This document shows, piece by piece, positions 53,061 to 62,700 of a stretch of 64,000 nt of DNA (within the stretch, counting starts at the first letter, position 1; every line of letters starts with the position of its first letter). The position numbers and the translations under genes were made by a program. This DNA is from Streptomyces microflavus. Its GTDB lineage: Bacteria; Actinomycetota; Actinomycetes; Streptomycetales; Streptomycetaceae. The notes under the pieces were generated by a model. That model worked only from the letters and a program-made list of their open reading frames with translations. It had not been told where the DNA came from and did no database searches. The stretch lies in NCBI RefSeq assembly GCF_014650075.1, contig NZ_BMUG01000011.1:248001-312000 (forward strand), read 5' to 3'.

Positions 53061-53507
53061 TCAGGCCCTCTTGGCGCGCCGCAGCCAGATCATCCCGGTG
53101 ACCGGCAGGATCACCGGGATGAAGAGGTACCCCATCCCGAAGTCCGACCAGACGGTGGAGTCGGGGAACGCGGACGGCTCGGCCAGCGTCCAGGCGCCGA
53201 CGACAAGGACGCCCAGCAGCTCGGCGGCGCAGCACACCAGCGCCGCCCGGCGGGCCTTCTCGCCGCCGCGCACCAGCGAGTACGTGATGAACCCGTAGAC
53301 CACGGCGGCGACGGCCGAGAGCGAGTAGGCCAGCGGAGCCCGGTCGAAGCCCCGGATCACCTCGACGACCGAGCGCGAGGCCGCCGCGACCGTGAACACC
53401 CCGTAGAACCAGACGAGCACCCGGCCCGGTCCTGTGCCCAGCTCGAAGGACGGCTTCGTGCCGGGGGTGGCGGGGGACTGGTCCGGGCGCCGGTCGGTGT
53501 CACTCAC
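53061..53507 (-). CDS. Four-helix membrane protein
   Basis: The 148-residue protein has an Asp/Pro/Thr-rich soluble N-terminus (about 1-30) and four hydrophobic segments ('VLVWFYGVFTVAAAS', 'YSLSAVAAVVYGFITYSLV', 'ALVCCAAELLGVLVVGAWTL', 'MGYLFIPVILPVTGMIWL'). No family with a known function is evident. It lies one base after the stop of the upstream membrane protein, so the two are co-transcribed and may form a complex. Confidence 0.75.
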   Translation of the reverse strand: MSDTDRRPDQSPATPGTKPSFELGTGPGRVLVWFYGVFTVAAASRSVVEVIRGFDRAPLAYSLSAVAAVVYGFITYSLVRGGEKARRAALVCCAAELLGVLVVGAWTLAEPSAFPDSTVWSDFGMGYLFIPVILPVTGMIWLRRAKRA

Positions 53508-53508
53508 G

Positions 53509-53868
53509 TCAGTTACCCCAGATGTCGTAGAGCCGTACTTCGAGGACCGCCAGCACGAGGGCGCCCGCCGCCACCGTCACCGAGCCCCAGCGGGTCCGCT
53601 CGGACAGCGACAGGACACCGGCCGCCGGTACGGCCGCGAACGAGCCGATCAGATAGGCGATGAACACCGCCATCCCCTGCTCCGGCCGCTCCCCGCGCGC
53701 CAGCTGGACGATGCCCACCACCAACTGGGCCAGCGCCAGGACGGTCACGACGGCCATCCCGATGAAGTGCCAGTCCTTCGTCGGCTGGTCCTTGTAGGCG
53801 GCGTGTCCGCACCAGGCGGCGAGGGCGAGCGCGGTCACGGCGACCGCGACCGTCAGGGCGTCAAGCAT
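53509..53868 (-). CDS. Small membrane protein
   Basis: The 119-residue protein has four hydrophobic segments ('MLDALTVAVAVTALALAAWCG', 'GMAVVTVLALAQLVVGIVQL', 'MAVFIAYLIGSFAAVPAAGVL', 'SVTVAAGALVLAVLEV'). It precedes another four-helix protein by one base. Function unknown. Confidence 0.72.
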   Translation of the reverse strand: MLDALTVAVAVTALALAAWCGHAAYKDQPTKDWHFIGMAVVTVLALAQLVVGIVQLARGERPEQGMAVFIAYLIGSFAAVPAAGVLSLSERTRWGSVTVAAGALVLAVLEVRLYDIWGN

Positions 53869-54155
53869 GTAGCGAGGGTATTACGGCCGGACCACCCGCC
53901 CGCGTGCGGCCCCGCCCAGCCCCGGCCCGGCGGCGGCGATCGTGGCCTTGACCACAACGACGACCCGGCCCGGACCCCCCGATGCCTGCCCCCAGGACCC
54001 CGCGACCCCCTCGTACACCCCAGTCATCGCAGGTCAGAGCCTTACGGGCATACGTCGGCGGGGCGGTCCGGAACGAGGCGGCGGACCATCCACGGCTGTC
54101 CGGTATTCGGACAGCCGGGTTCGCGCCGAGGTGGACGTCTGTTTTACTTGGGCCC

Positions 54156-54242
54156 ATGACCACGACGAGCAGCCGCACCCTTGCGACCGAGGCGATCAGT
54201 ACGCCCGGTGCTCGTTGTATGTGTCGAATGCGCGCCTTCTGA
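54156..54242 (+). CDS. Cys/Met-codon leader peptide before metNIQ
   Basis: A 28-codon ORF starts at ATG 54156 and ends TGA 54240-54242. Its last eight residues are Cys-Met-Cys-Arg-Met-Arg-Ala-Phe (codons 21-28), a clustering of sulfur amino acid codons just before the stop. Complementary GTCTC/GAGAC segments follow in the leader. This is the layout of a ribosome-mediated attenuator that reads Cys/Met supply, placed before a methionine transporter. No S-box is visible. Inference from arrangement; the peptide is too short for family evidence. Confidence 0.55.
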   Translation: MTTTSSRTLATEAISTPGARCMCRMRAF

Positions 54243-54447
54243 GGGCCCCCGCCTGAGTCTCACGCCCCGAAGCGAGACCGAGCCTGCGCCGTTCGCCCCC
54301 TGTGGAACGAGCCGCCCGAGCATGCGCTGTTCCCCGGCCGACCGCCGTACACAGCCGTGCTGAGACGTAAACCGGCCGACCAGCCCGAACCAGTCTCTTC
54401 AGACGTTTGCCCCGTGCCCGGCGGACACCCGCGCCGCGCACTCGACA
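54243..54447 (+). promoter_or_regulatory. metN leader with alternative pairing segments
   Basis: GTCTC at 54257-54261 and 54393-54397 and GAGAC at 54274-54278 and 54362-54366 can pair in more than one way. That would allow mutually exclusive hairpins between the leader peptide and metN. I see no T-run terminator, so the exact mechanism is open. The part from 53869 to 54155 holds the presumed promoter and no gene. Confidence 0.4.
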
Positions 54448-55572
54448 GTGACGGAAACCCCTGTGATCACCACTACGGGCCTCACGAAGGTCTATCAGTC
54501 GCGCGACCGTGAGGTCACCGCACTCGACGGAGTCGACCTCCACGTCCGTGAGGGCGAGATATACGGCGTCATCGGACAGAGCGGCGCCGGGAAGTCCTCC
54601 CTGATCCGCTGCGTCAACCTGCTGGAGCGCCCCACCTCCGGCACGGTGACCGTGGCCGGCCAGGACCTCACCGCCCTCGCCGGACGGGGCCGGCGGGCGA
54701 GCGCGGAACTGCGCGCGGCCCGCACCCGGATCGGCATGGTCTTCCAGCACTTCAACCTGCTGGACTCCCGCACCGTCCTGGACAACGTGGAGCTCCCGCT
54801 GGAGATCCTCGGAATCTCCGGCCAGGAACGCACCCGCAAGGCCAGGGAGCTCCTCGACCTGGTCGGCCTCGCCGAAAAGGCGAAGGCCTACCCCAAGCAG
54901 CTCTCCGGCGGCCAGAAGCAGCGCGTCGGCATCGCCCGCGCCCTGGCCGGCGACCCCAAGGTGCTGCTCTCGGACGAGGCGACCTCCGCCCTCGACCCCG
55001 AGACCACCCGCTCCATCCTCCAGCTGCTGCGCGACCTCAACCAGCAGCTCGGCCTGACCATCCTGCTGATCACCCACGAGATGGACGTCGTCAAGACGAT
55101 CTGCGACTCCGCCGCCCTCATGCAGCGCGGCCGGATCGTGGAGTCCGGCACCGTCGGCGGACTGCTCGCCACCCCCGGCTCCGAGCTGGCGAGCGAGCTG
55201 TTCCCGGTCGGCGGGACCGCCTCCGGACCCGACCGCACGGTCGTGGACGTCACCTTCCACGGGGAGGCCGCCACCCAGCCGGTGATCTCCCAGCTCTCGC
55301 GTACGTACAACATCGACATCTCGATCCTCGGCGCCGCGATGGACACCGTCGGCGGCAAGCAGATCGGCCGGATGCGCATCGAGCTGCCCGGCCGGTTCGA
55401 GGAGAACGTCGTCCCCATCGGCTTCCTGCGCGAGCAGGGCCTCCAGGCCGAGGTCGTCGAGGACGAGACCGGCCCGAAGACCCCCGCCGCGGCCACCGGG
55501 TCCGCCGCGCCCGCCGCAACCGTCGTACCGGAGCAGACGCCCGCCGCGATCACCAAGGAGGCCGTCAAGTGA
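54448..55572 (+). CDS. metN: Methionine ABC transporter ATP-binding protein
   Basis: MetN energises methionine import with MetI and MetQ. The 374-residue protein has Walker A 'GQSGAGKSSLIR', signature 'LSGGQKQRVGIARAL' and Walker B 'VLLSDEATSALDPETT'. A C-terminal NIL regulatory domain (about 275-345) in MetN proteins binds methionine and inhibits transport. An in-frame GTG at 54463, before 'VITTTGLTKVY', is an alternative start. The 3' end overlaps metI by four bases (GTGA). Confidence 0.95.
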   Translation: MTETPVITTTGLTKVYQSRDREVTALDGVDLHVREGEIYGVIGQSGAGKSSLIRCVNLLERPTSGTVTVAGQDLTALAGRGRRASAELRAARTRIGMVFQHFNLLDSRTVLDNVELPLEILGISGQERTRKARELLDLVGLAEKAKAYPKQLSGGQKQRVGIARALAGDPKVLLSDEATSALDPETTRSILQLLRDLNQQLGLTILLITHEMDVVKTICDSAALMQRGRIVESGTVGGLLATPGSELASELFPVGGTASGPDRTVVDVTFHGEAATQPVISQLSRTYNIDISILGAAMDTVGGKQIGRMRIELPGRFEENVVPIGFLREQGLQAEVVEDETGPKTPAAATGSAAPAATVVPEQTPAAITKEAVK

Positions 55573-56237
55573 CCTGGTCCGAAATGCAGCCCCTGCTGAC
55601 CCAGGGCACCTTCGACACCCTCTACATGGTGCTCTGGTCGGCGCTGGTCACCGTCGTCGGCGGACTGCCGCTCGGTGTCCTGCTGGTCCTCACCGACAAG
55701 GGCGGACTGCTCCAGAACACCGCGGTGAACAAGGTCATCGGCGTGATCGTGAACATCGGCCGCTCGCTGCCGTTCATCATCCTGCTGATCGCCCTGATCC
55801 CCTTCACCACCTGGGTCGTCGGTACTTTCATCGGCCCCACCGCGATGATCGTCCCGCTCGCCGTCGGCGCCATCCCGTTCTTCGCCCGGCTCGTCGAGAC
55901 GGCGATCCGGGAGGTCGACCACGGGCTCGTCGAAGCGGTCCAGTCGATGGGCGGGTCCATCCCCACCATCGTCCGCAAGGTGCTCCTGCCGCAGGCCCTG
56001 CCCTCGCTCGTCTCGGGCGTCACCACCACCCTCATCGTGCTCATCGGCTACTCCGCGATGGCCGGTGCGGTCGGCGGCGAAGGGCTCGGCTCCAAGGCCG
56101 TCACCTACGGATTCCAGCGCTTCGACAACCAGTTCATGCTGATCACCGTCGCGCTCCTGGTCGTCCTCGTCAGCGTGATCCAGCTGATCGGCGACCTCGC
56201 CGTCCGGCTGCTGGCCCGCCGCGGCCGCACCGCCTAG
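55569..56237 (+). CDS. metI: Methionine ABC transporter permease
   Basis: The 222-residue permease has five or more transmembrane helices. It carries the EAA loop that docks to MetN ('IREVDHGLVEAVQSMGGSIPTIVRKVLLPQALPSLVSG'). GTG start, coupled to metN by a GTGA overlap. It forms the channel of the MetNIQ importer. Confidence 0.95.
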   Translation: MTWSEMQPLLTQGTFDTLYMVLWSALVTVVGGLPLGVLLVLTDKGGLLQNTAVNKVIGVIVNIGRSLPFIILLIALIPFTTWVVGTFIGPTAMIVPLAVGAIPFFARLVETAIREVDHGLVEAVQSMGGSIPTIVRKVLLPQALPSLVSGVTTTLIVLIGYSAMAGAVGGEGLGSKAVTYGFQRFDNQFMLITVALLVVLVSVIQLIGDLAVRLLARRGRTA

Positions 56238-56320
56238 GCCGCCGCCCCCTGAACTTTCCCGTCCCCACCGAGCCCGAACTCCTTGTCCGGGCGCACCACC
56301 ATAAGAAAGAGGCACTTTTC

Positions 56321-57187
56321 GTGCGCAAGAACATCAAGATCACCGCAGCTGTCGCTTCCGCCGCCGCCCTCGCCCTCGGCCTGAGCGCCTGCGGTACGGA
56401 CTCCGACCCGGCCGCCAAGAGCGAGAGCGGGGCGAAGGCGGACACCTCCAAGGCCCTCGTCGTCGCCGCGTCCCCGACGCCGCACGCCGACATCCTGAAC
56501 TTCGTCAAGAAGAACCTGGCGGAGAAGGAGGGCCTCAAGCTGGAGGTCAAGGAGTTCACGGACTACGTCCTGCCGAACACCGCCACCCAGTCCGGCCAGG
56601 TCGACGCCAACTTCTTCCAGCACAAGCCCTACCTGGACGACTTCAACGAGAAGAACAACACCACCATCGTCCCGGTCGTGAACGTGCACCTGGAGCCCCT
56701 GGGTCTCTACTCCAAGAAGATCAAGGACCTCAAGGACATCAAGGCCGGCCAGACCATAGCCGTCCCCAACGACACCACCAACGGCGGCCGCGCCCTCCAG
56801 CTGCTCGCCGAGAACGGCCTCATCACGCTCAAGGACGGCGTCGGCACCACCGCCAAGCTGAGCGACATCACCGACAAGAAGGGCCTGGAGTTCAAGGAGC
56901 TGGAGGCCGCCACCGTGCCCCGCGCCCTGAACGACGTGGACGCCGCCGTCATCAACGGCAACTACGCCCTTGAGGCCAAGCTCTCCCCGGCCCAGGACTC
57001 CCTCGCCCTGGAGAAGGCCGAGGGCAACCCGTACGCCAACTTCCTGGCGGTGAAGGCCGGCAACGAGAAGGACCCGCGCGTCGAGAAGCTCGCCAAGCTC
57101 CTCAACTCCGACGAGGTCAAGAAGTTCATCGAGGACACCTACAAGGGCTCGATCGTCCCGGCCTTCGGCGCCCCCGCCACCTCCTGA
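56321..57187 (+). CDS. metQ: Methionine-binding lipoprotein
   Basis: The 288-residue solute-binding lipoprotein has a signal peptide ending in the lipobox L-S-A-C24, so it is anchored on the outer face of the membrane. The NLPA/MetQ domain shows 'VVAASPTPHADILNFVKKNLAEKEGLKLEVKEF', 'VDANFFQHKPYLDDFNE' and 'YANFLAVKAGNEKD'. It is the last gene of metNIQ, 83 bases after metI. Confidence 0.95.
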   Translation: MRKNIKITAAVASAAALALGLSACGTDSDPAAKSESGAKADTSKALVVAASPTPHADILNFVKKNLAEKEGLKLEVKEFTDYVLPNTATQSGQVDANFFQHKPYLDDFNEKNNTTIVPVVNVHLEPLGLYSKKIKDLKDIKAGQTIAVPNDTTNGGRALQLLAENGLITLKDGVGTTAKLSDITDKKGLEFKELEAATVPRALNDVDAAVINGNYALEAKLSPAQDSLALEKAEGNPYANFLAVKAGNEKDPRVEKLAKLLNSDEVKKFIEDTYKGSIVPAFGAPATS

Positions 57188-57240
57188 CCCCCGCCACCTT
57201 CCGACCCCGCCAAGTCCTGACCTCCATCAGGCACTTGACC

Positions 57241-57284
57241 GACGGAGCCCCGCCCCTTCCGCCAGGAAGGCGCGGGGCTCCGTC
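57241..57284 (+). terminator. Terminator of metNIQ
   Basis: A 20-bp stem with one mismatch (57241-57260 with 57265-57284) and a GCCA loop. Confidence 0.8.
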
Positions 57285-57362
57285 GTGCGGACCCGCCCAT
57301 GCACAACGCGGATGCGATGCTGCATGCTGTGCTTTTACCCGGTCTTCTGCATGGAGCTGCGC

Positions 57363-58010
57363 ATGACTACCACCTTTCCGTCCATCTCCATCAGCACGGA
57401 CAGGTTGGTGATGCGCCCCTTCGACATGGCCGACATCCCCGCGTACATCGAGATGATGAACGACGAGATGGTCACCGCGTGGACCGACGGACCGCACCCG
57501 TACACCCAGGTCGACGCCGAACGCTGGGTCCGCAGAATCGCCCCCGGGGAACGCACCTCGGGCCACGGCATCGCCCTCGCCGTCACCGAGTTCCTCACCC
57601 AGCGGCTCGTCGGCAGCGTCCAGCTCATCAACACCGACTGGCGCACCCTGGCCACCGAGGTCCGCTACATCACCGCCCCCTGGGCCCGCGGCGAGGGGTA
57701 CGCCACCGAATCCGTGCTGGCGGTCGCCGAATGGCTCTTCCGCGACCAGGGCTTCGAACGCATCGAGCTGCGCACCCCCGCCGACAACACCGCCTCCCAG
57801 CAGGTCGCGCAGAAGCTCGGCTGCATCAGCGAGGGCGTCCTGCGCAACGCCCGGATCGCCCGGACCCGCACCGAGAACGGCACCGACGGCGGCTGGACCG
57901 ACATCCGCACCGACCTCATCGTCTGGGGACTCCTCCCCGAGGACCTCGAAGGCGTCGCCGAGGAGCTGGCCGACGCCGGCGGCTACGGCACGTACAACGA
58001 CTGGAAGTAG
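57363..58010 (+). CDS. GNAT acetyltransferase (ribosomal-protein-alanine type)
   Basis: The 215-residue enzyme belongs to the RimJ/RimL-like group: 'TDRLVMRPFDMADIPAYIEMM' at the start, motif A 'EVRYITAPWARGEGYATESVLAVAEWLF' and motif B 'ADNTASQQVAQKLGCISEGVLR'. The target is unknown. A GGAG lies upstream of the ATG; an in-frame ATG four codons earlier is possible. Confidence 0.88.
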   Translation: MTTTFPSISISTDRLVMRPFDMADIPAYIEMMNDEMVTAWTDGPHPYTQVDAERWVRRIAPGERTSGHGIALAVTEFLTQRLVGSVQLINTDWRTLATEVRYITAPWARGEGYATESVLAVAEWLFRDQGFERIELRTPADNTASQQVAQKLGCISEGVLRNARIARTRTENGTDGGWTDIRTDLIVWGLLPEDLEGVAEELADAGGYGTYNDWK

Positions 58011-58132
58011 CCCCGGACCCCCGGAACCGGGCCACCGGCCGGGCCCCGGTCCGGACCAGGTACTCTCACCCCTGCCCGCCACCGCGCGGACCGAAGCCCC
58101 GCTCCCTCCGACACCCCAGGAGACAGACGACG

Positions 58133-59371
58133 ATGGCCGACCGGGTCACGGTGATCGGCTGGGACGGCTCGCCACTGACCAGAGCGGCCACGGCCGCGCT
58201 CTCGGCCGCCACGCTCGTCGCGGGCGCCGCACACCACCTCGCCCTGCCCGAAGTGCCCACGAGCGCCGAGCGCATCCGGCTCGGCAGCGTCGACCTGGCC
58301 GCCCGCCGCATCGCCGGCCACCGCGGCAGCGCCGTCGTCCTCGCCGACGGCGACCCCGGCTTCTTCGGCGTCGTCCGCACCCTGCGCGCCCCCGAACACG
58401 GCCTCGAAGTCGAAGTCGTCCCCGCCGTCTCCGCCGTGGCCACCGCCTTCGCGCGGGCCGGAATGCCCTGGGACGACGCCCAGGTCGTCGTCGCCCACCC
58501 GCGCACCCTGCGCCGCGCCGTCAACGTCTGCCGGGCGCACCACAAGGTCGCCGTCCTCACCTCGCCGGGCGCGGGCCCCGCCGAACTGGCCCTCCTCCTC
58601 GAAGGCGTCCACCGCACCTTCGTGATCTGCGAGGAGCTCGGCACCGACCGCGAACGCGTCACCGTCCTCACCTCCGACAAGGCCGCCGACCACACCTGGC
58701 GCGACCCCAACGTCGTCATCGTCATCGGCGGCGGCCCCGAGACCACTGCCACCGGTGCCTGGTTCGCCGGCCGCGAGCCCGCCTACCCCCAGGGCATCCG
58801 GGGCTGGGCCCTGCCCGCCGAGGCCTACCGGGAGGCCGGAGCGGAACGCATGCGGGAGTCCGGCGAGGGGGAGTCCCCGAACCTGCGCGCCGCCCAGCTC
58901 GCCCGCCTCGGCCCCCGCACCGGCGACCTGGTCTGGGACATCGGCTCCGGCAGCGGCGCCCTGGCCGTGGAGGCGGCCCGCTTCGGCGCGGCGGTCATCG
59001 CGGTGGACGCCGACCCGGGCGCCTGCTCCCGTACGGACGCCGCCGCCCGCGCCTTCGGCGTACCCCTCCAGATCATCTGCGCCCGCGCCCCGCAGGTCCT
59101 GGAACGGCTGCCCGAACCCGACGTCGTACGGGTCGGGGGCGGCGGTGTCCCGGTGGTCCGGGCGGTCATGGACCGGCGCCCCGAACGCATCGTCACGCAC
59201 GCCTCCAACCGGGACGAGGCCGAGGCGCTCGGCGCGGCACTCACCGGCAACGGCTACACCGTCGAGTGCTCGCTGCTCCAGTCCGTCGACCTGGACACCG
59301 AGGTGTGGACCGAGCGCGAACGGTCCGTCGTGTTCCTTCTCTCCGCACGACGTTCGGACCTCGCCCCCTGA
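58133..59371 (+). CDS. cobL: Precorrin-6Y C5,15-methyltransferase (decarboxylating)
   Basis: The 412-residue bifunctional CobL (CbiE plus CbiT) acts in corrin-ring synthesis of cobalamin. The N-terminal tetrapyrrole methylase domain (about 1-200) includes 'LADGDPGFFGVVRTL' and 'VVPAVSAVATAFARAGMPWDDAQVV'. The C-terminal CbiT domain has the SAM motif 'GDLVWDIGSGSGALAVEAARFG'. The ATG start is set by an AGGAGAC site. It lies upstream of bluB-cobT in a cobalamin cluster. Confidence 0.94.
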   Translation: MADRVTVIGWDGSPLTRAATAALSAATLVAGAAHHLALPEVPTSAERIRLGSVDLAARRIAGHRGSAVVLADGDPGFFGVVRTLRAPEHGLEVEVVPAVSAVATAFARAGMPWDDAQVVVAHPRTLRRAVNVCRAHHKVAVLTSPGAGPAELALLLEGVHRTFVICEELGTDRERVTVLTSDKAADHTWRDPNVVIVIGGGPETTATGAWFAGREPAYPQGIRGWALPAEAYREAGAERMRESGEGESPNLRAAQLARLGPRTGDLVWDIGSGSGALAVEAARFGAAVIAVDADPGACSRTDAAARAFGVPLQIICARAPQVLERLPEPDVVRVGGGGVPVVRAVMDRRPERIVTHASNRDEAEALGAALTGNGYTVECSLLQSVDLDTEVWTERERSVVFLLSARRSDLAP

Positions 59372-59445
59372 CCTTTCGGTCCGGTACGGGAGGTAGGCTG
59401 GCCGATTGTTGTACCGCGCCCGGACGTTCGTCGCTTCGTTCGTCA

Positions 59446-59709
59446 ATGTCCGGAAAAGTGGACTGTTTTGTTCCGCTCTGTGGTACGGCACCAACCGGGG
59501 GACGCGCGACGTGGCGCAGTCCACAGCGAGCCGTGGCGGAACTGCCTGCCGCGGCGGCGAACGGCCGCGAGAATAAGAAGAGGTCCGCGGGCGTTTCGTG
59601 CCGCGCGGCGAGCCCGCTCGTTCTTGATGACGAGCACCGGCGTGCCGTGGTTCGGCGTCCCGGGCGATGGGCCGAAGGAGCACTGACGATGGGCGAGGGG
59701 TACGCATGA
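59446..59709 (+). CDS. Possible small ORF coupled to bluB-cobT
   Basis: This 87-codon frame ends with ATGA overlapping the bluB-cobT start (59706-59709), as real coupled genes do here. The start has no Shine-Dalgarno, third positions are less GC-biased than in neighbours, and I recognise no domain. It may be a real small protein or a translated leader. The 334-base gap it lies in shows no recognisable cobalamin riboswitch core. Confidence 0.35.
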   Translation: MSGKVDCFVPLCGTAPTGGRATWRSPQRAVAELPAAAANGRENKKRSAGVSCRAASPLVLDDEHRRAVVRRPGRWAEGALTMGEGYA

Positions 59710-62700
59710 CTGACACCGGCCAGATCCCGGGCGAGGGACAGCCGGAGAACGCAGGCATGGTGGAGCAGCCGGGCATCCCCGCCCCGGGCGCGTACACCTT
59801 CCTCGACCCCTCCGAGCACGCACCCGAGGACGACGACCTTCTGCTGATGCCGACCTCCCAGGGCGCGTGGAGCGACCCGCAGACGGCCCAGGCCCAGGCC
59901 CAGACGACCTCCCAGGCCGTCTCCGCGCCCGCTCCGCAGGCTGCCTCCGCTCCCGCGCCTCAGGCCGTGGTCACCCCGGCTCCGCAGGCCGTCTCCGCCC
60001 CGGACGCGCAGGACACCGCACCGGCTCCCGCCGCGGCCCCCGCCCCCGACCAGGCCGCACAGCAGTTCCCGGCCCAGCAGCCGCCGCAGCCCCAGCAGGA
60101 GTACGCGGTGGAGCCGCAGGTTCCCGCGCAGGGCCAGGAGGCCCGGATCCCGGCCGGGGCACACGGCACCCATGAGTCCGGAGGCCGCGACTCCGGCTCC
60201 GTCGACCTCAACGCCGTACGGATCCCCGCCCCCGCCCCCGTGCAGACGCCCACCCCGGTCGGTGCCCGCGCGGCGGCGCGCCGCCCCCTGCACCGGGGCC
60301 CGGCTTCGGCCGAGGCCCCGTCGTACGGCGGCGGTACGCAGGGCGGCGGAGTGGTCCGCTCACTGGCCGACCGAGGCCCCGCCGGAGCGGTGAGGACCGC
60401 ACCCCCCGCCCGCCACGCGAGCCCGTCGGCGACCGGCCCCGAGTACTTCGACGCCCCGGCCGACGAGGCCCCGGTGCTGCCGGGCCCGCAGCTGGGCGAG
60501 ATCCCGCCGCAGGGCGCGGCCCCGTGGGGCCCGCCGCCGCAGCCCGAGCCGGAAGTGACGGCTCCCGAGCCGGTGCAGGCGGCGCAGACGGAAGCGCCGG
60601 CTGAGCCCGTCGCCGAGCCTGAGGCTGAGGGTGAGGTCCGGCCTGAGGTTCAGCCCGAGGGGGTGCCGACAACCGAGGCCGAGCCGGTCGCGGTGGCCGA
60701 GGTGGCGGCCGGGGCCGAGCAGGGTGCGGCTCCCGAAGCGGCGGTCCAGCCCGAGGCCGTGGCGCCGGAGGCGGCGGCCGAGGCCCAGCCGCCGGTCGCA
60801 CCGGAGGCTGCGCCCCAGCCCGAGCAGATCGTGCAGCCCGAACAGGTCGTGCAGCAGACGGTGGAGGCCGAGGCGGCGGTGAAGGCTCCGGCCGAACCGG
60901 TCCAGCCGGAGCCGGTCCAGCCCGAGGCGGCCGTCGAGCCCGAGCAGATCGCTCCTCCCGCCGTGCCGGAGCAGCCGGTGCCGGCCGAGACGGTCGTTCC
61001 GGCCCCCGTGGAACAGCCGGTCCAGCCCGAGGCGGCGGTCGAGCCCGAGCAGGTCGTCCCGCAGCCCGAGCCGGTGCAGCAGGCGGCCCCGGCAGAAACG
61101 GTCGTTCCCGAGCCGGCCACTGCCACGGAGCCGGAGGCCCCGGCGGAAGCGGCTGCCCAGCTTCCGGACGAGGAGCCGGCCGCACAGGTGGCCGAGGCCC
61201 CGACGGAGGAACCGGCCGCTCAGGTGGCCGGGGCCCGGGGGGAGCAGCCGACCGAGCAGGTGGCCGAGGTCCCGACGGAGCAGGTGACCGCGCAGGCGCC
61301 CAAGGCCCCGGCGGAGCAGCCGGCCGAGGCACTCGCCGAGGTACCGGATGTGCCCGCCGACATCCTTCCGGCCGAGTCGCCCGAGGGGCAGCCCGCCCCG
61401 GCGGAGGCCTCCGTACCGGAGCCCTCGGCTCCCGTACAGCCGGTCGAGGCCGTTGAACCGGCCCAGGCCCAGGCCCCCGCCGAAACCACGGAGTTGGCAG
61501 AGGCCCCCGAGCAGGCCCTGGAGCCCGCCGCCGCAACCGCTCTGCCCGCCGAGGCGGAGCCCGCCCCCCAGCCCGAACCGGCAGCGGCGGCCGAGCCCTC
61601 ACCGGCGGAGCCCGAGCCCGCACAGCCCGCCGCTGCCCCCGCAGCCGCGGCTGACGCCGACGCCGAGGACGGCACCGGACCCGAGGTCATCGAGACCCCG
61701 GGAGTGGACGGGCCGGTCGAGGAGCAGGCAGCGGAGACGGCCCCCGCTGAGCCGTTCACCCCGCCCGCGCCAGGCTACGACGACGCCGAGCGCGAGGCGG
61801 TGCTCCGGGTCATGCGCGAGCGCCGGGACATCCGCAACGGCTTCCGCAGCGACCCGATTCCGCACGAGGTCCTGCTCCGGGTGCTGGAGGCCGCCCACAC
61901 CGCGCCGAGCGTCGGCCACTCGCAGCCCTGGGACTTCGTCGTCATCCGGTCCGCCGAGACGCGCCGTTCCATGCACGAACTGGCCCAGCGCCAGCGGGAG
62001 GCCTACGCCAAGTCGCTCCCCAAGGGCCGGGCGAAGCAGTTCAAGGAACTGAAGATCGAGGCGATCCTCGACACCCCGGTCAACATCGTCGTCACCGCCG
62101 ACCCCACCCGCGGTGGCCGGCACACCCTCGGCCGCCACACGCAGCCGCAGATGGCCCCCTACTCCTCGGCGCTCGCCGTGGAGAACCTGTGGCTGGCGGC
62201 CCGTGCCGAGGGCCTCGGCGTCGGCTGGGTCAGCTTCTTCGACGAGCGGGAGATGGTCCGCGCGCTCGGACTGCCCGAGCACCTCGAAGTCGTGGCGTAC
62301 CTCTGCGTCGGTTACGTCGACGAGTTCCCCGAGGAGCCCGAGCTGCTGCAGGCGGGCTGGTCCAAGCGCCGCCCCCTCTCCTGGGTCGTCCACGAGGAGA
62401 CGTACGGCCGACGCGCGCTGCCCGGCGAGGAGCCGCACGACCTGCTCCAGGAGACGATCTCCGCCATCCGCCCGCTGGACGCGAAGGCGCTCGGGGAGGC
62501 GTGGGAGCGGCAGAAGCGGATGACCAAGCCGGCCGGTGCGCTCGGCATGCTGGAGATCATCTCGGCGCAGCTGTCCGGCCTCTCCCGGATGTGCCCGCCG
62601 CCGATCCCGGAGCCCGCGGCCGTCGCGATCTTCGCCGGTGACCACGGGGTGCACGCCCAGGGCGTCACGGCGTGGCCGCAGGAGGTCACGGCGCAGATGG

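Noticed and set aside
54243..54447. SAM-I (S-box) riboswitch before metN
   Set aside because: I looked for the conserved S-box core elements and did not see them; the leader peptide with Cys/Met codons explains the region better.
59372..59705. Cobalamin riboswitch before bluB-cobT
   Set aside because: No B12-box-like core is visible and the region can be read as a small ORF; a covariance-model search would settle it.
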